Of a DNA stretch of 64,000 nt, positions 55,393 through 64,000 are shown piece by piece. Where the stretch lies: positions 496,001 to 560,000 of the forward strand of contig NW_025408672.1 in assembly GCF_020360975.1 (NCBI RefSeq). The letters run 5' to 3'. Within the stretch, counting starts at the first letter, position 1. Every line of letters begins with the position of its first letter. Source of the stretch: Hirsutella rhossiliensis (lineage: Eukaryota; Ascomycota; Sordariomycetes; Hypocreales; Ophiocordycipitaceae). A program made the position numbers and the translations under genes. Under the pieces are notes generated by a model. It was given only the letters and a program-made list of their open reading frames with translations, ran no database searches and was not told the DNA's origin.

Positions 55393-56116
55393 GTTGACAG
55401 CTCGGCGTCGTCAGAAGAAACCACTCCACGACTCGGGGACCCGCCTGGCGCGCCCGATGTTGTGGCCGAGTCCTGGAGCTGGACGGTGTCAAGCCTATGC
55501 GTGACGTGACGTGACGTTGGCGGCGTCGTCAACCTTTTGCGGGGCTGCAGAAACGCGTCTCGACGCCAGGTCACGTGCAGAACTCGCGCGAGGTGATTAC
55601 TCATTGAGCCGCAATTCAAGGCTGACTTCAACCTCACTTTCATCGAGGCGGACTACTGGTATGTCGCCGGCAGACTCTGTTGCGTGAATCATATGCTAAA
55701 CAGTTCGTCGCAGCCTTTTCAGTCATTCTTTGAGGCGCAGCACGGCCACCGGAATAGCCATCTCCGTCAATGACTTGCTTTACCGCCCGAGAGCGTCTGA
55801 TGGCCTAGATCCAGGTTTGCTACAAGATGACTTTTACGGAACTTTGCTCGTCTACCAGGACCAATCCTCGGGGATCAGAGGCCATCGACGCACGAGATTC
55901 AACTTCATAAACGCTTACGATCAGGCCGCGCACAGGAACAACCTACAGGACCATCAAACACCAGCCGGGCCTGGGCCCAGTCATTCCTTGCAAGATCTCT
56001 TTTTATTCATGTATCCAACATGTCATGGCTGCTGACGGACTCACCCATGGCAAGGCGTACGTGAGAGGGGTATCAAGAATGATGGAAAGAAAAGGGGTTG
56101 ACGGCGACCGAGACTA
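55393..56116. other. Intergenic, nbs1 promoter
   Basis: About 720 bp between nbs1 and the MFS gene, both on the minus strand. A short GTGAC repeat lies at 55500-55514. Nothing else supported. Confidence 0.4.
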
Positions 56117-57673
56117 CTACACCTTGTTCACCTTCAGGCAGTCGGCAAGCATCGTCTTGCGCCCCGACTTGCGGCTTTTGGCGTTGAAATCTTCGTTGCT
56201 TTCCGCCTTGGCGGCATCAATGTGCTCGGGTGCCTCGTCGGTCAGCCGCGCCATCTCGCGCACCTGACCAATCTTCCACCCCCGCAAGACGACGAGACAG
56301 AGAGCCGCTGAGACAAACATGAAGCCGGTGAAAAGCTGGGTGCCCAGGTAGCCGCCGGTGCCGGCAACGATCTGCAGGGCAATTGGCTCGCTGAAGAGGC
56401 AGGGCAGCAGGATGGTGAGCCAGATGAGGCCGAGGGCCGAGGGCACGCGCCGCAGCCCCACAACCTCGGCGGTGACGGGGCCGATGGAGGTCCAAAAGGT
56501 GCCGGCGACGCAGCCACAGACGATGGCGAAGAAGACGAGCACGCCGTACGAGTCGGCGTTGATCCAGATGGCGAGGGAGAAGAGGCCGGCGAGAAAGGTG
56601 GTCAAGGCCGACATGTTGATGCGGCCGGTGCGGTCGCTGAAGTAGCCGACAAAGGGCCTGCCGACGGCCTGGCCCAGGTTGAAGAAGGCGCTGACGAGGG
56701 CGGCCTGGGAGGCGCCGAGACCGATCTGGTTGGCGTAGTTGGCCAGGCTGAAGATGAGGACGACGTAGCCGAGCATGCTGAACCAGCCAAAGGCAAGGAG
56801 CAGGAGAAACTCGGGCCTGCGAAAGAGGGCCGTGTCAAAGGCAAGCTGGCTCGAGCCGATGATGCTGTTGCGGTCGCGCAGCAGGAGCGTGCAGACGACG
56901 TTGACGACGAGGGCGAGGATGCCGAGGATGCGAAAGGCCCATGCGAGGCCGAGGTTACGGATCATGGCGCCGGCGGCCAGCGAGTAGAGCAGGCCGCCGA
57001 GGCCGGAGCCGCATGCCGAGATGCCGTTGGCAAGGGAGCGGCGGGTGCTGAACCACTGGGGCACGATGCCCACAGAGGGGATGAACAGGAAGCCCATGCC
57101 GATGCCGAAGAGGACGCCCTGGGTGAGGAAGAGGTGCCAGATGCGGCTGGCGAAGCTTGCGCAAACCAGGCTGGCTGCCTCAAGGACGGCGCCGGCCAGC
57201 ATGGTGGGCTTTGTGCCGATCTCGCGGACGCAGACGGTGGCGACGGGGGAGACGAGCAGCGCGCAGCTGACGCTGAGGGAGCCGACAAAGGCGTAGTCGA
57301 GGGCCGAGGCGCCGGGGAAGGCGTCGTTGGCGAGGTAATGGGCGAGGAAGACGCCGTAGCTCGAGTTGAGGCCCCACGTGTGCGCGTTGACGGTGGCGAC
57401 GCACGCCGTGCACACCCAGCCGTAGCCGCCATCCGGGGGCGGCGGCGGGCCGGCCGGCTCGGGGTCCCCCGGACTGCTTCCCGTCGAGAAGGTAGAGGAG
57501 GAGGAGGGAGACGACGTTGGTAGTCCGGCGTCGATGCCCTTTTCTGTCTCGGCGAGGATGCCCCTCCGACCCGCGGCGTCGCCGGAGCTGTTGCGGTCGA
57601 CGGTGACGGATACCGGCTCGGGGTCCGGGGCAACACGGCCCGGGCTGCTGGGTTTCTCTCCGTCCGGCTCCAT
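56117..57673 (-). CDS. MFS transporter, monocarboxylate permease-like
   Basis: Single exon, 518 residues from the ATG at 57673 (MEPDGEKPSS). An upstream in-frame ATG at 57820 would add an Arg/Pro stretch unlike the family. An N-terminal disordered region of about 85 residues leads to the MCT signature PPDGGYGWV before membrane helix 1 and NSSYGVFLAHYL within it. Twelve hydrophobic segments are visible. The loop between helices 2 and 3 carries the basic VCVREIGTKPTM motif, and YFSDRTGRINM lies after helix 8. The family moves monocarboxylates or related acids at the plasma membrane by proton symport. In fungi many members (Mch-type) have no known substrate, and Mch5 carries riboflavin. The substrate here cannot be told from sequence. 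Confidence 0.88.
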   Translation of the reverse strand: MEPDGEKPSSPGRVAPDPEPVSVTVDRNSSGDAAGRRGILAETEKGIDAGLPTSSPSSSSTFSTGSSPGDPEPAGPPPPPDGGYGWVCTACVATVNAHTWGLNSSYGVFLAHYLANDAFPGASALDYAFVGSLSVSCALLVSPVATVCVREIGTKPTMLAGAVLEAASLVCASFASRIWHLFLTQGVLFGIGMGFLFIPSVGIVPQWFSTRRSLANGISACGSGLGGLLYSLAAGAMIRNLGLAWAFRILGILALVVNVVCTLLLRDRNSIIGSSQLAFDTALFRRPEFLLLLAFGWFSMLGYVVLIFSLANYANQIGLGASQAALVSAFFNLGQAVGRPFVGYFSDRTGRINMSALTTFLAGLFSLAIWINADSYGVLVFFAIVCGCVAGTFWTSIGPVTAEVVGLRRVPSALGLIWLTILLPCLFSEPIALQIVAGTGGYLGTQLFTGFMFVSAALCLVVLRGWKIGQVREMARLTDEAPEHIDAAKAESNEDFNAKSRKSGRKTMLADCLKVNKV

Positions 57674-58917
57674 GCTGCCTCGCCCGTCTCTTTGCCTGAC
57701 GTCCCGCGGCCTGGCCGGAATCTTTCGGTGAGTTTTGCTGGAGCTAGTAGTGGACAACGGAAAGTAGACGAGGAGAGGAAGGGGGGGACGGGGACGGGAG
57801 AGGCGGATAGTCCAAAACACAACGATGCGGAAGCAACCTCAACTTCTCAGCATCACTCATGAAAAAAAAAGGAAAAGGAAAAAAGAGACGGCCCTTCGAA
57901 GTGCAGATGCAGTAGAAAGACCCTAAATTATAGCCGAGTGAATAATCATCCTGGACGGATCGCCCCCCCCCCCCAAGCCCACACATCCGTGACTCGCTAG
58001 CCGTCCGAGCACCGCGGAGCAAGACGGGAATGAGCATGGGAATAGCAGTCGATCCAGCACTAACTTAAAACAGGGTCAGCAGCGGCAGCCGGTGGTCCCC
58101 TGGCGGCTGAAGAAATGGGCGGCCCAACCATCCCTCCGGCGGCCGGAGTTGGGCGAGCCGCGGCCGGCGAGAGAAAGTGGCGGCGCACGCAGTTGAGAGC
58201 CCGCCGGGCCTGCTGCGTCCTGTCTCGCGCCGTCTTTCCCATTCACGGGTTTGCGCCTCTGCTCTGCAGCGGGACACACGTCCAAGCCCAGCGCCGCCTC
58301 CTGCTCGTGTATGACATTTCCATTGTGAAAAAGCCAAAGGCAAAAGGGCTGAGGCATCGGGGATACGCCGCTGGAGGGTGGCAATGCGACTCCCCCTCCT
58401 CCCCACCCGACCTTTACTGTACGAATGCGGAGTCCGAGACTCGGCCAAAGTACGTAAAGAAAGGCCTTTTTGTCGTCATGCGCGGGACCCCCAATGCCGA
58501 TTCGTTTTTTTCTTCCCCCGCCAATAAAAGCCTCTTCTTCGACCTGTTGGTGCAGATATCAACGTCGCCCTCGTGCTGAACCAATGGCATCTCGGCAAAT
58601 GGTGGCCGGACGTCTCCGCCTTGTACGAAGTAGAGGCAATTTCTTCATCCAAAGCTGGCCTGTTGGCGTATTATATATGTAAGGTGATATAGCAAGCATG
58701 GGCGCGTGACGCCAAGGCGCTCCACTCGAGGCCGTCGTGGGCATCGCTCAGGCCGGTAGTTTTCTCCAATCCGCTTCCCTCCCTCTCTCCAAATCCCCAG
58801 GTATCATGGTCCGTCCCGTGTCCTCATAACCGCCAAAACCCAAAGCACAAACGCCCTTCTGCTTCCCTCTCTTCTTCATTTATACATGTATCGGGGGATA
58901 AATGGCAGCCGCGGCTC
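57674..58917. other. Intergenic, MFS gene promoter
   Basis: About 1.2 kb. A C13 run lies at 57962-57974, with A-rich patches near 57850-57880. No gene supported. Confidence 0.4.
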
Positions 58918-59897
58918 CTAAGCCTGGGCGCGCTCGCTCTTGACGCCGCGCAGCTCCCGGCCCTTGTCGGACCAGGGGAAGTGGAAGACGGGGACCTGGA
59001 AGAAGGAGTTGCTGTGGAACAGCAGAGTTAGCGTGGGTGCTCGCATGGTCCGGGACTGTGCGGCTCGAGGCCGTGGCGACAGAAATGGAGGGCTTACCTG
59101 CTGTCTTGGATACCGGCCAGGGCATTGTACCAGGCCAAAAAGGCAGCCAGAAAGCCAAAGAAGCCGCCCGTCTTCTGCAGGGCGAGGCCGGCCGTCTTGT
59201 TGCCCATGTCGAGGGCGTACTGCTCGGTGGCGAGGAAGAGAAAGGCCAGGTCGAGGGTGAAGAAGAGGAGGAAGAACATGACGGTGGAGCGGAGGGTGCA
59301 GAGCAGCAGCAGGGTGGTGAAGATGAACCAGCCGGTGAGGAAAAAGCCGACGGGGCTGTAGACGTTGCCGCCGTAGGGCCCACTGGCGGCCGTGATGCCC
59401 CAGTTGGGGGTGAGGAGGATGGCGTACGAGATCCAGAAGCCGCCGTACGACGAGAGGGCCGTGGCACCAAACGTGTTGCCGCAAGCAATCTCCCTGGGGT
59501 GGTGGCGGTGGTGTGAGCGACGACGACGACGACGACGGTGAGCGGCGAGGAGAGAGGATGGGGGAGCTTACCACATGCCGGCGAGCAGCTGGACGAGACC
59601 GCCGTAGGCAAAGGCCAGGGGCACGACAATGTTGGGGGCCGAGACGTCGCGGGCGTGCATGTTGATGGCGGACAGGACAAAGGTGGTGAGGGCAAAGGCG
59701 CAGAGGCCGAGGGGCGCCGGGTTGGCGAGCTTGCGGTGCTCGTAGGGCCGCCACAGGCCGGGGTTGAGGGTGCCGGCGTCGGCCTGGGCGAAGCCGGAGT
59801 TCATGTGCGAGTAGTCGTGGTGGTGATGGCGGTGGATGTTGCCGTTGCCCTCCTTTTCCAAGGAGGAGGGCGTGAAGGAGGCGGCTTCGGCGGCCAT
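58918..59897 (-). CDS. GPR1/FUN34/YaaH acetate transporter
   Basis: Plasma-membrane acetate (ammonia-linked) transporter of the AcuG/Ato family. Three exons, 59897-59572, 59493-59098 and 59011-58918, give 271 residues, and both introns keep phase. After a His-rich cytosolic N-terminus ([10 protein letters not shown]) comes the family signature [18 protein letters not shown] at the start of helix 1. Six transmembrane segments follow: the second ends [20 protein letters not shown] across intron 1, and the last is [19 protein letters not shown]. The C-terminal tail ([14 protein letters not shown]) is typical. Intron 1 contains a GAC/GTC trinucleotide run (59517-59537). The sense leader upstream is GA-rich, from the CT repeats at 59970-60015. 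Such genes are often induced by acetate and repressed by glucose; no site is assigned here. Confidence 0.93.
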
Positions 59898-62800
59898 TGC
59901 GAGGAGTGAGAGTGTGCGGGTGGGTGTTGTTTGCGAGTGGGAGCTGCGCCGGCAGGAGGGGAGCTCGGCTCTCTCTCTCTGTCTCTCTCTGCCTCTCTCT
60001 CTGTCTCTCTCTCTGGATGCCCGGGGGGTGAGGGCGGTGTTGATGGGCGAGTGTGTATGCGTGTGTGTACTACTAACTGGGTGTAAGTGAGAGGAGGAGT
60101 GGAGAAGAAGGAGAAGACGAGAGAGCCATGCGGGGAGAAGTGGGAGGGACCGGGGGATTATAAAGTAAAGATGGACAACAAAAAGCCGACAAGAAGAAGA
60201 GGACGAGGAAAAGAGGCAGATGAAGCGGGCGAGCAAGAGGAGGGAGGGTCGCATGGGATCGGGGAACCGTGTAAGACCAGAGAGAGACGCGGGCATGGCC
60301 ATGGGGTAGTAGGTAATACAGGCGTTCTGGGGCGGGCATGTACCGGGATGGTGCGTATTTGTGAACAAGACGGGGGTACGAGGGGACCGGGGCCCTGTCG
60401 GTACCGGGCCGGGATGTACCACGTCTCGACATGTTTAGGGTTGTCGGTACTGTCTGTACACGGAGCCCGGAGCGGCAGGGACCGGCGACGGCCATGTGCA
60501 CAGCCGGAATGCCTACCAGCATGTACCCGGCACGTACAGCCAGTACATGGCACACATGCCCTAGGGCTCCAGCTTACAGTGGAATCATATTGTAAGTAGT
60601 ACTAAGTTACAGCGGAAGCTTAATTAAAGCAGTTCAGTCAAGTCAGTCAATCGGTGCACAGCCAGCCAACCCGCCCAAGCCTGCTGCCGGCAGAAAATGT
60701 CCCTCCCCCTTTTCCCCCCCTCGCTACTGGAAAGAGAGAGAGAGAAAGAGAGAGGAGGAGGACGGGCGCCTGGCACGGAGATGAGCGCAGGAAACTTGCA
60801 GCAGGACGGGCGTCTCGGCGGTGGTCCCATCGATGCAAGTCAAAAGTGCGCAGCGAGGGCCGGGGTACCTTTGAGGTACCGCGGTAATGGGGAGGCGAAG
60901 GCTGTTGGTTGTAGATATATAATAGGTAGTACCTACTACTACCTAAGTAATAGTCAATGCTTGAGAACAGGCCCACTGGATTGCCGAGAGGGCGGGCGGG
61001 CTGGAGTAGTAATTACAGTTGTGTTGTCGAAGTTTGCGTTACAGGCTCGTTGATGAAAGAAGAGCAAGAGGGAATAGTAAGTTGCCAATCAGACTACGCA
61101 AGGGAAAATAAAGTGCAGTGAAAATAAAAAAAGAATCGACTTGTGTGTCTCAATCCCCGGGTCCCCAGACTTTTCTCAGCCGCCGCCAATCGAGGTCCGG
61201 CCGAGGAGACTGACGGCCTGTCCCCGGGCGCAGGTACTGCGATGCGGGCTCCTTTTACAGGGGCCTCGTCCACTGCGCTCCCTCTCACTCTGCCCAGCCC
61301 GGCCACCGCTGCATGGAACAGTGGTCGCAGGTGGTATTAGCGCCGCGTGCCTACGGTAGGTACATTCCGGTACATGCGGCGCTGCACCTGCGCCGAGCCA
61401 GGTATGTAATACCTCCCCGACGACGTGCTTCCCAGGGAGCCTCTTCATGTACGGATACATGGTGCATGCCTCACTTGACTTTCACTGGACTTTCACTGGA
61501 CTTTCACTGGACTTTCACTTGACTTTTTTACCTCTTCTCCCCATCTGCCCGTGAGCCTCGCTCTTCTTGCTTCCTTGTTACAATCTGAGAGGTACAGTAC
61601 CTGCTGAGAGGGTGGGGGCCTCGTCTCCATCGCCAACCAGGCCCGCCCATAGTCAAGTCCGGCCTCTCGAATATAGCCGTGGCCTGGTCCGGACAGCAGC
61701 CTTTTGTCCAAGGGAAAACGGAATCATGCCTCCCCGGCCCTGCTCATTCGACAAGTGGCGAGCAAAACGCACGGCGCCCCGTTCCCGACCAAGAGGAACC
61801 GTTACATTGCATGCGTCGCACGCACGCCGCACGTCCTCTGCGCGCGAGAGCGAGGGCTTGCATGCGCGTGGTGGTGCATGGGCTCCCTTTCCGTGCCTGC
61901 ATGAGGTGACAAAGAGAAATAGACGAGGACGAAGCGAAAAGAGCAGCGGTTCATCTCACACACTCCGGGGAAGAAGAAGAAGAAGAAATGGCCCCGTGAA
62001 CCCGGGGTGGAGCAGACGTGGGTGCGTGAGTGGGCGCGCCCCTATCAAGCGCGTCCGCCGCCGCCGCCTTACACGGCCGCATAATACAGGGCCAAGACGC
62101 CGCGTTTCGTTTGCGGCCCTGTCACGCGAGCCCCCGTCGGCGTGGGGCGTCGGAGAAGCAGAGAAGAAAACGGATGCAAAAGGCAAAAACCACACGACCG
62201 CCTTGCCCGCTCCTGGACGCCGGCCGAGAGTCTATAGCTTGACCGCCGTGCGCGTCCAACCAAAGCTGCAGAAAAGCAGCAACCATGTCCCATTGGCAAG
62301 CGAATCAAGGTCCCGGAGGAGCATGTTTGGACAAAAGAAGACACTCTTTCCTTTGTTCGGCCTGCTGCTGCTGTGCTACCGAGCGACCATGTTTCCCCAG
62401 GCCGTCACATCTCGACTGCGCAGATGCGGCCAAGAACCAAACCCCTCCCCCCCTCCCTCGCTCACTTCCATCCTCTCTGCCCAGAGAAGGCAGCAGCAAC
62501 TGCTTGTTGGCCTCGTGTGTCTCGTGTCAGCCATGTGCCGGGGTAGCAGCAGCAGCAGCAGCAGCAGCACCACCACCACCACCACCACCACCGGCCGTGG
62601 CTTATTCTTCCTCCTCAGACGCCTCCGCTCCGAACCATGGGACCGGCCAAGGCCAGGGACCGACCGACCGAACTGACCGACTCTCTCTTTGTCCTTCCTC
62701 CCCGCGTACATAGGCTAGACTCCCCCATTATAGGCCACCTATCGTGCTCCGCATCCCGGCTCGGCTGGCCGCCGCCGCCCCCGAAATCCAAGACATGTCC

Positions 62801-64000
62801 GTCTGTGGAGGGAAAGCCGAACGATCTGCCGAACGCCTCCCCCCTCCCCCCTTTCCCCCTTGTCCTCCCCTCCCCTCCCCTTCCCCTCACCCCACCATGA
62901 AATCTCCTTTTCTCTCGTCCTCTCTTCAGCCCCCCCCCTCCCCCCTCCCTTGCTGCTGAGGCTGATGCAAGCCAAGGCACGGCAAGCCAAGGTAGACTTA
63001 TTACAGGGGGGCAAACATGTGTCGTCCTCGTCCACATACATGTATATGTATGTATGTACCTACAGCAGTCGATACATTGACGTGCATGCGGTGCTTTTTC
63101 GTGTAGATGAACACACCCTCCACCGTCTCTGCCGAGGCTCAGCTCGCCCCAGCCTCGGGTCCGTCTCGTCGTGGCGTCACCTCGGGAAGGCCGCTTTTGC
63201 CCTGAGGGCGAGACAGACGAGGCAAGAAAAAGGAAGAACAAGAACAACGATTCCTTTCCATCATCAGCAAGGCTGTGTAGCCATGTAACAGATATGCACC
63301 AGCCGGTCTTTCGGTCCCCCTTCTCCCCGGATATGCTGAACCTCAAACAAGCATGACTCGTTTCTGCCGGCCCCTCATCTGATTCCTCGACTCTCCAGAA
63401 CATGGATCGCGTGATATACGGCAAGTCTAGCGCCACATCCGTCCTCCTGTGCTTCGTACGGACGAGGTAGCATCGTCCTACGTAGAGGCACGTAGAAAGG
63501 CAAAGTTTCTTCCCTTTCGCGCGGCAAAAGCAACGAGCAAGACAAGCAGTACAGCTTCCCGGCTTCCTTTTCTGCTGCCTTGCCTGCTTGCTTCTTCCTC
63601 GGCAGTCTCGGTGGCGCGCCTCTTCGCCCTTCTTCATTGGTAGCGACATTACGGCCAGATCCCCACGTTCTGCCTCTTCCCCTTTCTTTTTCTTCGGCTT
63701 TTCTTCTTACGACTAGCCTGCTCCCCCATCTGACTCTAGGGCATCGTCTTGGTAACCAATGACTGGGGGTCGCGGCCGTCGTCATCGCCGCCTCGGGCAA
63801 AGGGCGAACTTCCGCCATGACGGACAAAAGCGTCCTTCAGCTGCCTCTCCCCCGCACTCCCATCCGGCCGGGACGGTGATCCTGGTCCGGCCCGGCAGTC
63901 ACCAGACATGCATGCGTGTGTGTGTAGGCAATCCTCCTACCCTCATCACCACCGCCAGCATGGCTCCCTTGATCCAGCCGCGATCCCGCCCCCAAAGACA
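59898..64000. other. 4.1-kb gene-less right end
   Basis: No gene I can support. Contents: CT-rich repeats at 59968-60015; paired GGTACC palindromes near 60865-60882; TAG-GTAC-rich sequence at 60920-60950; an 11-bp tandem repeat near 61480-61524; AGC/ACC trinucleotide runs at 62550-62592; C-rich tracts at 62838-62945. Long open frames on both strands result from the high GC and low complexity. The far end could be the long regulatory region of a gene outside the window. Confidence 0.45.
61474..61524. repeat. 11-bp tandem repeat (GGACTTTCACT)n
   Basis: About four and a half tandem copies, the first and last with TTGAC in place of TGGAC. Directly visible. Confidence 0.9.

Noticed and set aside
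57674..57820. Upstream extension of the MFS transporter
   Set aside because: Arg/Pro/Ser-rich stretch with no conservation expected; the ATG at 57673 is more plausible.
61567..62676. Plus-strand open frame of 369 codons
   Set aside because: Arg/Ser-rich, low complexity, no domain, includes trinucleotide repeat products and no sensible start context; an effect of GC-rich sequence.
62615..63649. Minus-strand open frame of 344 codons
   Set aside because: Overlaps other open frames, consists of Arg/Gly-rich low-complexity sequence and has no family feature.
63960..64000. ATG GCT CCC TTG at the very end, a possible gene start
   Set aside because: Only 13 codons are visible; too little to support a gene.

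Overview
The window is nuclear DNA of a filamentous ascomycete, most likely a Sordariomycete of the order Hypocreales. The evidence is short phase-split GT-AG introns in most conserved genes, GC-rich coding sequence, and a gene set typical of Pezizomycotina: squalene synthase, GPI mannosyltransferase I, nibrin, TRAX, Rcf1, Rtc5, a GPR1/FUN34/YaaH acetate transporter and a Pr1-type subtilase. The order is inferred from overall resemblance and is not proven. No rRNA, tRNA, CRISPR array or organellar gene is supported.

The left arm (0.5-20.3 kb) is dense. In order it holds an unrecognised secreted acidic protein (+), Rtc5 (+), Rcf1 (-), a membrane-anchored ZZ/EF-hand protein (+), a Ccc1 vacuolar iron transporter (-), an Ada-type DNA-repair/AraC protein (-), an alpha/beta hydrolase (-), TRAX (-), Gpi14 (+) and an F-box protein (-). 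TRAX and Gpi14 are divergent and share about 510 bp of promoter. Rcf1 and the ZZ/EF-hand gene share about 570 bp.

The middle (about 20.3-40 kb) is gene-poor and differs in character. It has dinucleotide repeats, broken gene remnants including an IBR-RING ubiquitin ligase relic, and a 5,678-bp Ty3/gypsy chromovirus (24979-30656). The element has identical 164-bp LTRs and a 5-bp target duplication, yet its gag-pol is interrupted by at least ten frameshifts that all lie at short homopolymers. Right of it are three secretory genes: a small cysteine-containing protein broken by a TAG, a secreted protein of seven 34-residue Cys/Gly repeats, and a subtilisin-like protease. This stretch looks like an accessory compartment for secreted products.

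The right arm (40-60 kb) is again conserved: squalene synthase Erg9 (-) divergent from a UDP-rhamnose-type epimerase/reductase (+), a Caj1-like DnaJ protein (+), a cytochrome-b5-domain membrane protein (-), a serine/proline-rich coiled-coil protein with three FFYA motifs (+), nibrin (-), a monocarboxylate-type MFS transporter (-) and the acetate transporter (-). The last 4.1 kb has no gene I can support.

Gene models were built by reading splice sites by eye and checking that exon phases agree and that family motifs reform across the joins. No transcript data or database search was available. The most noteworthy items are the homopolymer-frameshifted but young-looking retroelement with a candidate self-priming site, inserted in the loop of an 11-bp inverted repeat; the Cys/Gly tandem-repeat secreted protein; a probable GC-AG intron in nibrin; and an 18-nt micro-exon in TRAX.
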